Shown piece by piece: positions 27,979 through 37,388 of a DNA stretch of 64,000 nucleotides. The notes below the pieces were generated by a model. It saw only the letters and a program-made list of their open reading frames with translations. It was not told where the DNA came from and made no database searches. This stretch comes from Chloroflexota bacterium (GTDB lineage: Bacteria; Chloroflexota; Anaerolineae; Caldilineales; Caldilineaceae). The translations under genes and the position numbers were made by a program. The stretch lies in contig BOKO01000010.1 in the NCBI GenBank assembly GCA_016861025.1, forward strand, positions 1 to 64,000, given 5' to 3'. Each line of letters begins with the position of its first letter. Position 1 is the first letter of the stretch.

Positions 27979-29325
27979 TCAATAGACCTTCAGATAGCGA
28001 TCCAGCTCCCACTGGGTCACATGGCGTTGAAAATCGTTCCACTCGACCATCTTTGCCTCGACAAACCGTTCATAGACATGTTGACCCAGCGCATCCTGAA
28101 TGACCTCATCGCCCTTGAGCGCCTCGATGGCATCCCCCAAATCGCCGGGCAATGTTTCTAGCCCGGCGCGCACGCCGTCAACATGATAGAGGTCCTCCTC
28201 GGCGGGAAGGGGCGGTTCCAGTTTGTTCTCGATCCCAGAAAGTCCGGCCGCCAGCATCACGGCGAACGCAAGATAGGGGTTGCAGCTTGGATCGGGACAG
28301 CGCAGCTCGCAACGCGTGCTTTTGTAACGTCCGGCTGTGAGGCGCGGAATGCGAATCAATGCGCTGCGGTTGGTGCGTCCCCACGAGATGTAGACCGGCG
28401 CCTCGTAGCCGGGCACCAGGCGCTTGTAGCTGTTGACCAGTGGCGCAATGATCGGCGTCATCGCTGGTGCATGGGCAAGTTGACCGGCGATAAAGTGCAG
28501 CGCCGTCTGGCTTAGCCCGTATTCGCTGTCAGGATCGTACATAGCGGTGTCGCCCGACTCACGATGCCACAGGCTCTGATGAACATGCATTCCTGACCCG
28601 TTGACGCCAGCAATGGGTTTGGGCATAAAGGTGCAGTGGAGACCGTTTTTCTGCGCAACTGCTTTGAGCGTCGTGCGGAAGGTGATCGCCGCGTCGGCGG
28701 CTGTCAGCGCCGGTCCATAGCGAAAATCGATCTCGCTTTGTCCTGCCGCCACCTCGTGATGGGACGCCTCAACGTCGATGCCCATCGCCGTCAATGCATC
28801 GACCATCTGACGACGGACGCTGTGCGCCAGATCGGTGCTGATGTCAAAGTAGCCGGCTTCGTCGTGCGGCGTCAACGGCAGCAGGTCGCCGTTTGGATGG
28901 ATTTTGAAGAGGAAAAATTCCAGTTCGGGCCCGACGTAGTAATCCAGTCCCAGGCCGGCAGCGCGTGCAAGCTGCCGTTTGAGCACCTGGCGCGGGTCAC
29001 CCTCGAATGGAGCGCCATCCGGCGTGCGTACGTCACAGATCACGCGCGCCGTCGACAGATCCATCTCCCACGGAATCACGATGAATGTCTCCAGGTCGGG
29101 CGTCAGATACATGTCGCTTTCGGCGACGCGCGCAAAGCCTTCGATGGAACTGCCATCGAACCAGACGCCGTTCAGCACTGCGTCGTCCCAGTGGTCAACC
29201 GGAATGGTGATCTGCTTGGAGCTGCCGACAATATCGGAAAATTGTAGACGGATGAAGCGAATGTCATTGCGCTTGATCATCTCGTCGATGCGTTCCAGCT
29301 CTTCTAACTTGTAATCAAGAATCAT
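27979..29325 (-). CDS. glnA: glutamine synthetase, type I (alpha-like)
   Basis: The 448-residue product has the N-terminal beta-grasp with WFDGSSIEGF (Asp50-loop type), metal Glu motifs (GPELEFFLF, EIDFRYGP), the Asn/His loop NGSGMHVHQSL and the glutamate site NRSALIRIP. The C-terminal EEDLYH...LP..L.EAL region and 448-residue length, without the beta-type insertion, fit the I-alpha subtype, which is feedback-controlled rather than adenylylated. An AGGAGG site lies 8 nt before the ATG. It makes glutamine from glutamate, ammonia and ATP. A second synthetase is directly upstream. Confidence 0.93.
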   Translation of the reverse strand: MILDYKLEELERIDEMIKRNDIRFIRLQFSDIVGSSKQITIPVDHWDDAVLNGVWFDGSSIEGFARVAESDMYLTPDLETFIVIPWEMDLSTARVICDVRTPDGAPFEGDPRQVLKRQLARAAGLGLDYYVGPELEFFLFKIHPNGDLLPLTPHDEAGYFDISTDLAHSVRRQMVDALTAMGIDVEASHHEVAAGQSEIDFRYGPALTAADAAITFRTTLKAVAQKNGLHCTFMPKPIAGVNGSGMHVHQSLWHRESGDTAMYDPDSEYGLSQTALHFIAGQLAHAPAMTPIIAPLVNSYKRLVPGYEAPVYISWGRTNRSALIRIPRLTAGRYKSTRCELRCPDPSCNPYLAFAVMLAAGLSGIENKLEPPLPAEEDLYHVDGVRAGLETLPGDLGDAIEALKGDEVIQDALGQHVYERFVEAKMVEWNDFQRHVTQWELDRYLKVY

Positions 29326-29384
29326 GGAGTGAACCTCCTGGTCATTATGGCAAATGTAGGCGTCGATACTCCGTTATAAACGAA

Positions 29385-29418
29385 CACCCGTGCCCGCGCA
29401 ACTTTGCGGACACGGGTG
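29385..29418 (-). terminator. hairpin after the upstream glutamine synthetase gene
   Basis: CACCCGTG and CACGGGTG form the base of a stem of about 12 bp with GCGG/CCGC pairing nearer the loop. On the minus strand it is followed by TTCGTTTATAA, a weak T-rich stretch. It lies 68 bp past the stop of the gene ending at 29486. Confidence 0.6.
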
Positions 29419-29485
29419 CTGAACTGTATCACATCGTTGGTAAGCAGCTCGACCTGGCGGATGGATCGATCACTGCACACCGTTC

Positions 29486-30901
<1,416 letters not shown>

Positions 30902-31358
30902 AAAACAAACTCCTGCTACCTGATTATTGTGAATTTACGAACGATTGAATGACAAAACAAACCGCCCAACCCTGTCCCTCAGCTGTTCAGACATGGCTGC
31001 GCGGTCAACGCACACTATCGATCCTGGGAACACGAGCAAACAAAAGCATTGCAACAACTATAAAAAACCTGACGAGATTTCACCATCGCAAAAATCGCCA
31101 AAGCTCACGGCGGATTCATTGTGCAATTTGCACAAACAACACCTTGTCTGACCAAAACCACCTGTTCCTCAACTCGCCAAATTGCTGGCTCTCGTCTATC
31201 CAAACGAGGGATGCGCTGCGTCACTCTTCTGTGTCATAGTTGGAGGCGGGAGTTTAGGCCAATGAACAACACCCTGCTCTCCGGCTATGCAGCAGCTTTT
31301 GGTCACGACGAAATCAGAGCTTGTCGATTTTCTCAAAAATTCTCAAGAAGGAGAAACA
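30902..31358. other. divergent intergenic region, AT-rich
   Basis: The 457-bp gap between the divergent glutamine synthetase and HtrA-like genes is more AT-rich than its surroundings and presumably carries both promoters. I see no conserved coding frame, tRNA or strong palindrome. A weak AATAAT lies upstream of the synthetase gene but without a well-spaced -35. Confidence 0.4.
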
Positions 31359-32252
31359 ATGTCCATCAATCTACAGACATTCTCAGACGAGCTGGCCGCC
31401 TTGACGCAGCGCGCCAGCCAGCAAATTGTGCGCGTCGAGGGACGCAGCCGTCTGCCCGCGAGCGGAATCATCTACTCGGCGGATGGCGTCATCGTCACCG
31501 CGCATCACGTGGTCGAACGCAACGACAATCTCAGGATCGGGCTGCCCAACGGTGAAAGCGTGGATGCAACGCTCGTCGGCCGCGATCCTGGCGTCGATCT
31601 GGCGGTGTTGCGCGTGCAGCAGAGTGCGCCAGATGTTGCGACGTGGATCGAGGCTGGCGACCTGCGCGTCGGCAACCTGATTCTGGCGGTTGGACGCCCC
31701 GGCAAGAATGTACAGGCGACCATCGGCGTGGTCAGCGCGCTGGGTGGCGCGTGGCGCACCGGCGCCGGCAGCGAGATCGACCATTATCTACAAACCGATG
31801 TTGTCATGTATCCTGGCTTTTCGGGCGGCGCGCTGCTGACGATGGACGGACGCATTGCGGGCGTCAACAGCTCGGCGTTGGTGCGCGGCGCCAGTGTGAC
31901 GATCCCGGCGACGACGGTGAAACGCGTGGTCGAGACGCTCCTTACGCATGGTCACGTGCCGCGCGGCTATCTAGGCGTTGGCTTGCAGCCGGTGCGCCTG
32001 GATGCTGCGATGCAAGAGGCATTGAGTCAACCAACTGGCTTGATGTTGATGTCGGTCGAAGCGGACAGCCCGGCGGCGCTGGGTGGGTTGCTGCAAGGTG
32101 ATGTGTTGGTTACGCTCGATGGCGCGCCCGTGCGCCAGCTTGACGAATTACAGGCGTTGTTGAGCAGTGAACGCGCCGGCAAAACCGTGCCAGTTCGTTT
32201 CGTTCGCGCCGGCGTTGTGCAAGAGAAACAGGTGACCATCGGTCAGAAATAG
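31359..32252 (+). CDS. HtrA/DegP-like S1C serine protease with PDZ domain, cytoplasmic
   Basis: The 297-residue product has an S1C trypsin-like domain with His50 (TAHHVV), Asp80 (DPGVDLAVL) and Ser155 in GFSGGAL, then a PDZ domain from about residue 200 (GYLGVGLQPV, SPAALGGLLQGDVLVTLDG). Family members normally have GNSGGPL around the Ser; the triad itself is intact. There is no signal peptide or membrane anchor, unlike most HtrA proteins. The ATG at 31359 is set by AAGGAG 6 nt upstream; 24 further in-frame codons before it are ignored. It is followed by a strong hairpin and appears monocistronic. Confidence 0.85.
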   Translation: MSINLQTFSDELAALTQRASQQIVRVEGRSRLPASGIIYSADGVIVTAHHVVERNDNLRIGLPNGESVDATLVGRDPGVDLAVLRVQQSAPDVATWIEAGDLRVGNLILAVGRPGKNVQATIGVVSALGGAWRTGAGSEIDHYLQTDVVMYPGFSGGALLTMDGRIAGVNSSALVRGASVTIPATTVKRVVETLLTHGHVPRGYLGVGLQPVRLDAAMQEALSQPTGLMLMSVEADSPAALGGLLQGDVLVTLDGAPVRQLDELQALLSSERAGKTVPVRFVRAGVVQEKQVTIGQK

Positions 32253-32258
32253 CCGTAT

Positions 32259-32295
32259 GCATCCGCCAGAAAGCCTTGCGCTCTCTGGCGGATGC
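32259..32295 (+). terminator. hairpin after the HtrA-like gene
   Basis: GCATCCGCCAGA (32259-32270) is perfectly complementary to TCTGGCGGATGC (32284-32295), starting 7 bp after the stop codon. No T-run follows. Confidence 0.6.
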
Positions 32296-32317
32296 CCATT
32301 ACCATGCACCCCGTGCT

Positions 32318-32346
32318 TTGGCAACTCCCTCACTAAGCCGTATAAT
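32318..32346 (+). promoter_or_regulatory. sigma70-type promoter of the Nudix operon
   Basis: TTGGCA (32318-32323), a 17-bp spacer and TATAAT (32341-32346) form a near-consensus promoter. Transcription would start near 32353, giving a leader of about 24 nt with a GTGAGGAA ribosome site before the ATG at 32377. Confidence 0.8.
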
Positions 32347-32376
32347 TCCAAAGCGAGCTGCGCACGTGAGGAATTT

Positions 32377-32916
32377 ATGACCCAGCATCTATACCAGTAT
32401 TGTCCACGCTGCGCCCATGCGCTCGAAGATCGCCCTTTCGAGGGAAAGTTGCGGCGGGTCTGCCCGGTTTGTAAATTTATCTATTTTCCTGACCCAAAAG
32501 TGGCGGTGGTTGCGCTGATCGAGGCGAACGACCGCGTTCTGTTAATCCGCCGCGCTGTTGAGCCTGCGCGTGGTCAATGGGCGCTGCCTGGCGGCTACAT
32601 GGATGCGGGCGAGCTGCCGGTTGCGGCGCTCCAACGCGAGGTGAGCGAAGAGGTCGGCATCGACATCGAGGTTGGTCAATTGTTGGAGATTTTCCCGATG
32701 GTGAACAGCGGCGGCGCCAGCCTCGGCATTGTGCTCGCATATAGCGCACGACCGCGCGGCGTTGTCGCTGAGCCGATCGCGTGTGACGATGTCGATCGGG
32801 CAGTGTGGTTCAGCGCCGAGGAGCTGCCGGTCGAGCTGGCGTTCGACTCCACCCAGCAGTTGCTGGCGCGCTGGCGAATGCAAGTCCAGTCAAGTAAGGA
32901 AATTGTAGAGAAATGA
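32377..32916 (+). CDS. Nudix hydrolase with N-terminal zinc ribbon
   Basis: The 179-residue product starts with a zinc ribbon (Cys9, Cys12, Cys29, Cys32), followed by a Nudix domain. Its box G-x5-E-x7-REVxEEVG is complete (GYMDAGELPVAALQREVSEEVGI, about residues 73-95). This arrangement resembles NudC-like and ADP-ribose/NADH pyrophosphatases, though the NADH-specific SQPWPFPxS motif is not seen. It hydrolyses a nucleoside diphosphate linked to some moiety. The stop overlaps the epimerase start (ATGA). Confidence 0.88.
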   Translation: MTQHLYQYCPRCAHALEDRPFEGKLRRVCPVCKFIYFPDPKVAVVALIEANDRVLLIRRAVEPARGQWALPGGYMDAGELPVAALQREVSEEVGIDIEVGQLLEIFPMVNSGGASLGIVLAYSARPRGVVAEPIACDDVDRAVWFSAEELPVELAFDSTQQLLARWRMQVQSSKEIVEK

Positions 32917-34028
32917 AAATATCTGATTCACTCGCACCATCACCGGTATTGGCGGATTCCGTCGCGCCGGATGTGCAGCAAGCAGTCGACGTAAAGACCT
33001 ATTTGATTACAGGCGGCGCTGGTTTTTTGGGCATCAATCTGACGCGCTACCTTCTACAGAAGGGACACCGCGTTGTTTCGCTCGACATCGCCGACTTTTC
33101 CTACCCGGAACGCAACCAGATCACGGAGATCAGAGGAGATATTCGCGACAAGAGCGTTGTGGATCGCGCTATGCAAGGCGTCGACATCGTCGTACACACC
33201 GCCGCGGCGCTGCCGCTCTACTCGCCCGAAGACATCTACACGACCGACATCGATGGCAGCCGCAATGTGTTGCAGTCAGCTTACGAACACAACGTCGAAC
33301 GCTGCATCCACATCTCCTCGACAGCGGTCTACGGCATCCCCGACCATCATCCGCTCTACGAGACGGATCGAATGCAGGGCGTTGGGCCCTATGGCGAGGC
33401 GAAAGTGTTGGTCGAAGAGCTATGTCAGAATTATCGCGACAAGGGCATGTGCATTCCGATCATCCGTCCAAAATCCTTTGTCGGGCCAGAGCGGTTGGGG
33501 GTCTTTGCGCTGCTCTATGATTGGGCGAAGGATGGCAAAAACTTCCCTGTGCTCGGTTCGGGCGCCAACCGCTATCAGCTGCTCGATGTCGAAGACCTGT
33601 GCGACGCCATCTACCTGACGGCGACGCTGCCCTGTGAGAAAGTGAACGACGTCTTCAACATCGGCGCCAAAGAGTTCACCACGATCAAAGAGGATTATCA
33701 AGCCGTGCTCGACTACGCCGGACATGGCGGTAAGATCGTGCCGATTCCGGCGGCGCCGGCGATCTGGATGTTGCGTGCATTGGAAAAGGTGAACCTATCG
33801 CCGCTCTACAAGTGGGTCTATGAAACGGTCACCGAAGATTCGTTCGTCTCCATCGAGAAAGCAGAGAAGGTGCTCGGCTATCGACCCAAATACTCCAACA
33901 AACAGGCGCTGATTCGCAATTACCAGTGGTACATCGACCACCTCCAGGACTTCGAGGGACAGTCCGGCGTTTCACACCGTGTGCCGTGGAAACAGGGCGC
34001 GCTGGCGATAGCAAAATGGTTTTTCTAG
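32913..34028 (+). CDS. NAD-dependent epimerase/dehydratase (extended SDR)
   Basis: The 371-residue product carries the Rossmann motif TGGAGFLG (about residues 33-40), a DxxD pair (RGDIRD), the catalytic STAVYG Ser/Thr region and the YGEAK Tyr/Lys pair. This fits extended SDR enzymes acting on nucleotide sugars or related lipids. A 25-residue N-terminal extension precedes the Rossmann fold. It overlaps the Nudix gene by 4 bp and is separated from the ABC genes by a dispersed repeat. The substrate is not identifiable; carbohydrate modification fits the neighbouring importer. Confidence 0.85.
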   Translation: MKISDSLAPSPVLADSVAPDVQQAVDVKTYLITGGAGFLGINLTRYLLQKGHRVVSLDIADFSYPERNQITEIRGDIRDKSVVDRAMQGVDIVVHTAAALPLYSPEDIYTTDIDGSRNVLQSAYEHNVERCIHISSTAVYGIPDHHPLYETDRMQGVGPYGEAKVLVEELCQNYRDKGMCIPIIRPKSFVGPERLGVFALLYDWAKDGKNFPVLGSGANRYQLLDVEDLCDAIYLTATLPCEKVNDVFNIGAKEFTTIKEDYQAVLDYAGHGGKIVPIPAAPAIWMLRALEKVNLSPLYKWVYETVTEDSFVSIEKAEKVLGYRPKYSNKQALIRNYQWYIDHLQDFEGQSGVSHRVPWKQGALAIAKWFF

Positions 34029-34036
34029 CGGAAGTT

Positions 34037-34136
34037 TGGAGAATGAGAGATTAGAGAACCGAGATTGGCGACCAAGCACAGCCCCCGACAGTCCCCCAAT
34101 CGCCAATCTTCTCGTTTCCGATCTCCATTTCTCCTT
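34037..34136. repeat. GGAGATT-type dispersed inverted repeat, copy 2
   Basis: The left arm (GGAGAATGAGAGATTAGAGA, then ACCGAGATTGGCGA) and the right arm (TCGCCAATCTTCTCG, then TTTCCGATCTCCATTTCTCC) are imperfectly complementary. They fill the space between the epimerase stop and the binding-protein ribosome site. Units are shared with copies near 23.9, 35.5 and 57.0 kb. Confidence 0.7.
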
Positions 34137-34175
34137 TTCGACACATTCCATATTCATTCACAGGAGGTTTGTAGC

Positions 34176-35489
34176 ATGAAACAGTTGCGAAAGTTGCTCC
34201 TATTGTTGTTGCTGCTCTCGTTAGTGGCGGGGTGCGCCGCGCCTGTGTCTGCGCCGGCGCCGTCCGCCGGCGAGGCGCCGGCTGCGGGAGAAATGCCCTA
34301 CGCCGGCGTGACGCTGCGATTGGTCGGCGCCAACCATCCCTGGCAGGTGGCTATCACCCCACTGCTGGCTGACTTTGAGGCGCAGACCGGCATCAAAGTC
34401 AACTTCGAGGCGTTGGGCGAAGATCAGCTCAATCAGAAGCTGACCACCGAGTTCACCGCCGGAAATTCGGACATCGACGTTTTCATGCAGCGCCCGCTGC
34501 AAGAAGCGCGCGTCATGCAGTTGAACGGTTGGTATGAAGACCTGACGAATTGTGTGAGTGATCCCGACTATGACTTCGCCGACTTTGCCGACGGCGCAGT
34601 CGGGACAACAACCGTGAACGGTGTGCTTACCGGCGTCCCGATCGTCACCGAGCAGGAAGTGCTCTATTATCGCAAGGATTTGCTCGAGGCGGCGGGGTTG
34701 GAAGTGCCAAAAACGCTCGACGAGCTGAAGGCGGCGGCGGAAATCCTGACCGACCGAGATAACGAGATGTACGGCTTTGTAGCGCGCGGCCAGCGCAGCC
34801 CACTGGTGACGCAGTTCTCCAGCTTCCTCTACAGTATGGGCGGCGACTGGTTCGACGAGAATCGTCAGGCGACCATCAACACGCCGGAAGCGCTGGCAGC
34901 CATCGATCTCTATGGCACGTTGCTGCGTGAATATGGCCCGCCGGGTGTGCTCAACATGTCATGGCCGCAGGCCGTAGCGATCTTTGCGCAGGGCAACGCC
35001 GCGCTCTACACCGACGCCAGCTCAATCTACTCCAACATGCTCGACCCGGAGAAGTCGGCGGTGGCAGACAAGACTGGCGTGGCTGTCTTCCCGGCGGGGC
35101 CGGCCGGCTCGATCATGTACAACGTGACGAGTTGGGGACTGTCGATGCACTCTGGCTCGCGCAACAAGGAAGCAGCCTGCGAGTTCATCAAGTGGGCGAC
35201 GAGCAAAGAGATCGTGAGCAAGACCCAGGGCGAGGGCGCCGTGCCTGGTGCGCGTGAATCGGTGTGGGCAAGCCCGGCCGGTTCGGCGGCCTTCCCGGCG
35301 GACTGGGTCGAGGCTGTGGCGGCCTCCGCCAATGGCCGCGGCTACGACCGTCCGCTCGTCATCGCCGTGACCCAGGCGCGTGACATCATCGGCGGCGCCG
35401 TCACGGTTGCCATCGAGGGCGGCGACTATGTGGCGGCTGCCAACGACGCCAATGCGCAATTCCAGGCGTTGTTGGACAGCGAGCAGTAG
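34176..35489 (+). CDS. ABC transporter sugar-binding lipoprotein
   Basis: The 437-residue product has a poly-Leu signal peptide with lipobox (LVAGC, Cys20) and a family 1 solute-binding fold (LRLVGANHPWQVAITPLLADFEAQTG, then AGNSDIDVFMQ and GVPIVTEQEVLYYRKDL). It is the extracytoplasmic receptor of a carbohydrate importer, tethered to the membrane. A consensus CAGGAGG lies 8 nt before the ATG. Two MalF/MalG-like permease genes follow, after a strong hairpin. Confidence 0.92.
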   Translation: MKQLRKLLLLLLLLSLVAGCAAPVSAPAPSAGEAPAAGEMPYAGVTLRLVGANHPWQVAITPLLADFEAQTGIKVNFEALGEDQLNQKLTTEFTAGNSDIDVFMQRPLQEARVMQLNGWYEDLTNCVSDPDYDFADFADGAVGTTTVNGVLTGVPIVTEQEVLYYRKDLLEAAGLEVPKTLDELKAAAEILTDRDNEMYGFVARGQRSPLVTQFSSFLYSMGGDWFDENRQATINTPEALAAIDLYGTLLREYGPPGVLNMSWPQAVAIFAQGNAALYTDASSIYSNMLDPEKSAVADKTGVAVFPAGPAGSIMYNVTSWGLSMHSGSRNKEAACEFIKWATSKEIVSKTQGEGAVPGARESVWASPAGSAAFPADWVEAVAASANGRGYDRPLVIAVTQARDIIGGAVTVAIEGGDYVAAANDANAQFQALLDSEQ

Positions 35490-35505
35490 ACCAATCTCTT
35501 AATCT

Positions 35506-35541
35506 CCGATCTCCAATCTCAACCGAGATTGGAGATCGGAT
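35506..35541 (+). repeat. GGAGATT-type repeat copy 3: perfect 16-bp hairpin
   Basis: TCCGATCTCCAATCTC (35506-35521) pairs perfectly with 35526-35541 around a 4-nt loop AACC. It lies between the binding-protein and first permease genes. In the mRNA it would protect the 3' end of the upstream segment or cause partial termination, as the REP between E. coli malE and malF does. Confidence 0.8.
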
Positions 35542-35565
35542 TTCTAATTCTTCCACGAGGCGCGC

Positions 35566-36444
35566 ATGATCACACGCTTCTTCGACCGCCATCAACGCTG
35601 GCTCTTCCCTGCGCCGGCGGTGATCTTTATTGTGGTGATGATGATCTTCCCGCTTGGCTTCACCTTGTGGAACTCGTTCTCTGGCTGGAGCCTGACGGCC
35701 GGCCGCCCCAACACCTTCATTGGGCCACAGAACTACGTTGACATGATGCGCGACGCGCGCTTCTGGAACGCCGTGCTCAACACCTTCTATTTCACAGCGC
35801 TGGCGATGGTGATCGAATTGGCGCTCGGCGTTGCGATGGCGTTGCTGATCGACGCCAAAGATTACCCCGGCAAACGCGTTGTCACCTCGCTGCTGTTGCT
35901 GCCGATGATGGCGACGCCGGTGGCGGTGGCGATGGTCTGGTTGTTGATGTTCGAGCCGACCGCAGGCGTGATCAACTTCGTCTTCGGGCAGATCGGCCTT
36001 CCCAAGCAACTCTGGATTGCCGGCTCCAGCAGCGTCATCCCGTCGTTGGTGTTGGTCGATGTGTGGGAATGGACGCCGTTGATCACCTTGATCGTGTTGG
36101 CCGGGTTGGCTGGGCTGCCAAGCGAACCCTTCGAGGCGGCGCGCGTCGATGGCGCCTCCTACTGGCAAACGCTCTGGCGCGTCACGCTGCCGATGTTGCT
36201 GCCGACGATCAGCGTCGCCGGGCTGCTGCGCTTCATCGACTGCATCAAGACCTTCGACATCATCTACGGTATGACCGGCGGCGGCCCCGGCTTCAGTTCG
36301 GAGACGCTCAACATCTACACCTACAATCAGGCGTTCTATTATTTCAACTTTGGGTATGCGTCGTCGCTGCTTGTCATCTTCTTCACGATTGTGACCGGCG
36401 TCAGCTTGTTGGTGGCATACTCGCGCCGCCGGCTGGAGGTGTAA
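35566..36444 (+). CDS. ABC sugar transporter permease, MalF/UgpA type
   Basis: The 292-residue membrane protein has six predicted helices and the cytoplasmic EAA loop (EAARVDGASYWQTLWRVTLP, about residues 190-209) that docks the ATPase. The N-terminus RHQRWLFPAPAVIFIVVMMIFPLG is typical of MalF/UgpA subunits. GAGG lies 7 nt before the ATG. It pairs with the following MalG-type permease, 3 bp downstream. Confidence 0.93.
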   Translation: MITRFFDRHQRWLFPAPAVIFIVVMMIFPLGFTLWNSFSGWSLTAGRPNTFIGPQNYVDMMRDARFWNAVLNTFYFTALAMVIELALGVAMALLIDAKDYPGKRVVTSLLLLPMMATPVAVAMVWLLMFEPTAGVINFVFGQIGLPKQLWIAGSSSVIPSLVLVDVWEWTPLITLIVLAGLAGLPSEPFEAARVDGASYWQTLWRVTLPMLLPTISVAGLLRFIDCIKTFDIIYGMTGGGPGFSSETLNIYTYNQAFYYFNFGYASSLLVIFFTIVTGVSLLVAYSRRRLEV

Positions 36445-36447
36445 CCT

Positions 36448-37296
36448 ATGGCATCTGTCTCGACAACGCGTTCCAGACGACGTTCGCGGCGCATTCTTGT
36501 CAACGTGCTCTACGCCATTGCCATGATCGCCGTGGTCTTTTTCATGTTGACGCCGTTTCTATGGATGGTGCTCAATGCGTTCAAGTCGCCGCTGCAGATC
36601 ATCAAATTGCCGCCCGAGCTGATCTTTGAGCCGACGATGCGCAATTTCCAAAATGTCTTTGGCACGCAAAACTTCATGCGCTACATCACCAACAGCCTGA
36701 TCATCGGCGCCGGCTGTACGCTGGTTGGTCTGCTGATCGGACTCCCGGCGGCGTATAGCATTGCGCGTTTCGGTCAGAATCGGCTTGCGATTGTGATTCT
36801 GATGGCGCGCATGGTGCCGGGCATCACCTTTCTGGTTCCGCTCTTCATCATCTTTCGCACGTTGGGGCTGATCGACACCTACACGTCGCTGATCTTGACG
36901 CACATGCTCGTCGGGCTGCCCTTTATCGTGTGGGTGATGGTTCCGTTCTTCGAGAGCATCCCGCGCGAGTTGACCGAGGCCGCTGTGGTCGATGGCGCCA
37001 GCGCGGTGCGTGCGTTCGTCTCGGTGGTGCTGCCTTTGAGCGGGCCGGGCATCGTCACGGCGGCGATCCTCTCGTTTGTGTTTTCGTGGAACAACTTCAT
37101 GTTTTCGATCGTGCTGGCGTCGAGCCGTACGCGCACGGTGCCGGTGGCGATCTATAACTTCATCTCCTACGCGCAGATCGACTGGGGCGGCTTGATGGCG
37201 GCGGCGGTGGTGATCACGCTGCCGGTGCTGGTGCTGGCGATTGTCACGCAGCGCTACGTCATCCGCGGGCTGACCGCCGGCGCAATTAAGGGCTGA
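36448..37296 (+). CDS. ABC sugar transporter permease, MalG/UgpE type
   Basis: The 282-residue protein has six predicted helices and an EAA loop (EAAVVDGASAVRAFVSVVLPLSGPG). An N-terminal region with TPFLWMVLNAFKSP is typical of MalG/UgpE. GGAGG 8 nt before the ATG overlaps the end of the first permease gene. No ATP-binding gene follows, so a shared MsmX-like ATPase encoded elsewhere is expected. A hairpin ends the operon. Confidence 0.93.
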   Translation: MASVSTTRSRRRSRRILVNVLYAIAMIAVVFFMLTPFLWMVLNAFKSPLQIIKLPPELIFEPTMRNFQNVFGTQNFMRYITNSLIIGAGCTLVGLLIGLPAAYSIARFGQNRLAIVILMARMVPGITFLVPLFIIFRTLGLIDTYTSLILTHMLVGLPFIVWVMVPFFESIPRELTEAAVVDGASAVRAFVSVVLPLSGPGIVTAAILSFVFSWNNFMFSIVLASSRTRTVPVAIYNFISYAQIDWGGLMAAAVVITLPVLVLAIVTQRYVIRGLTAGAIKG

Positions 37297-37304
37297 TAGC
37301 CAAA

Positions 37305-37345
37305 CAAGAAGGCTCACGATCCTGACCTGGTCGCGAGCCTCCTTG
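37305..37345. terminator. hairpin at the end of the ABC operon
   Basis: CAAGAAGGCTC (37305-37315) pairs with GAGCCTCCTTG (37335-37345) with one mismatch. It lies 9 bp after the permease stop and before the convergent sulfurtransferase gene. There is no clear T-run. Confidence 0.55.
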
Positions 37346-37388
37346 CTTGATAGCGAATAGCGCCTTTAGGTCAGATCGCCATCACTGG

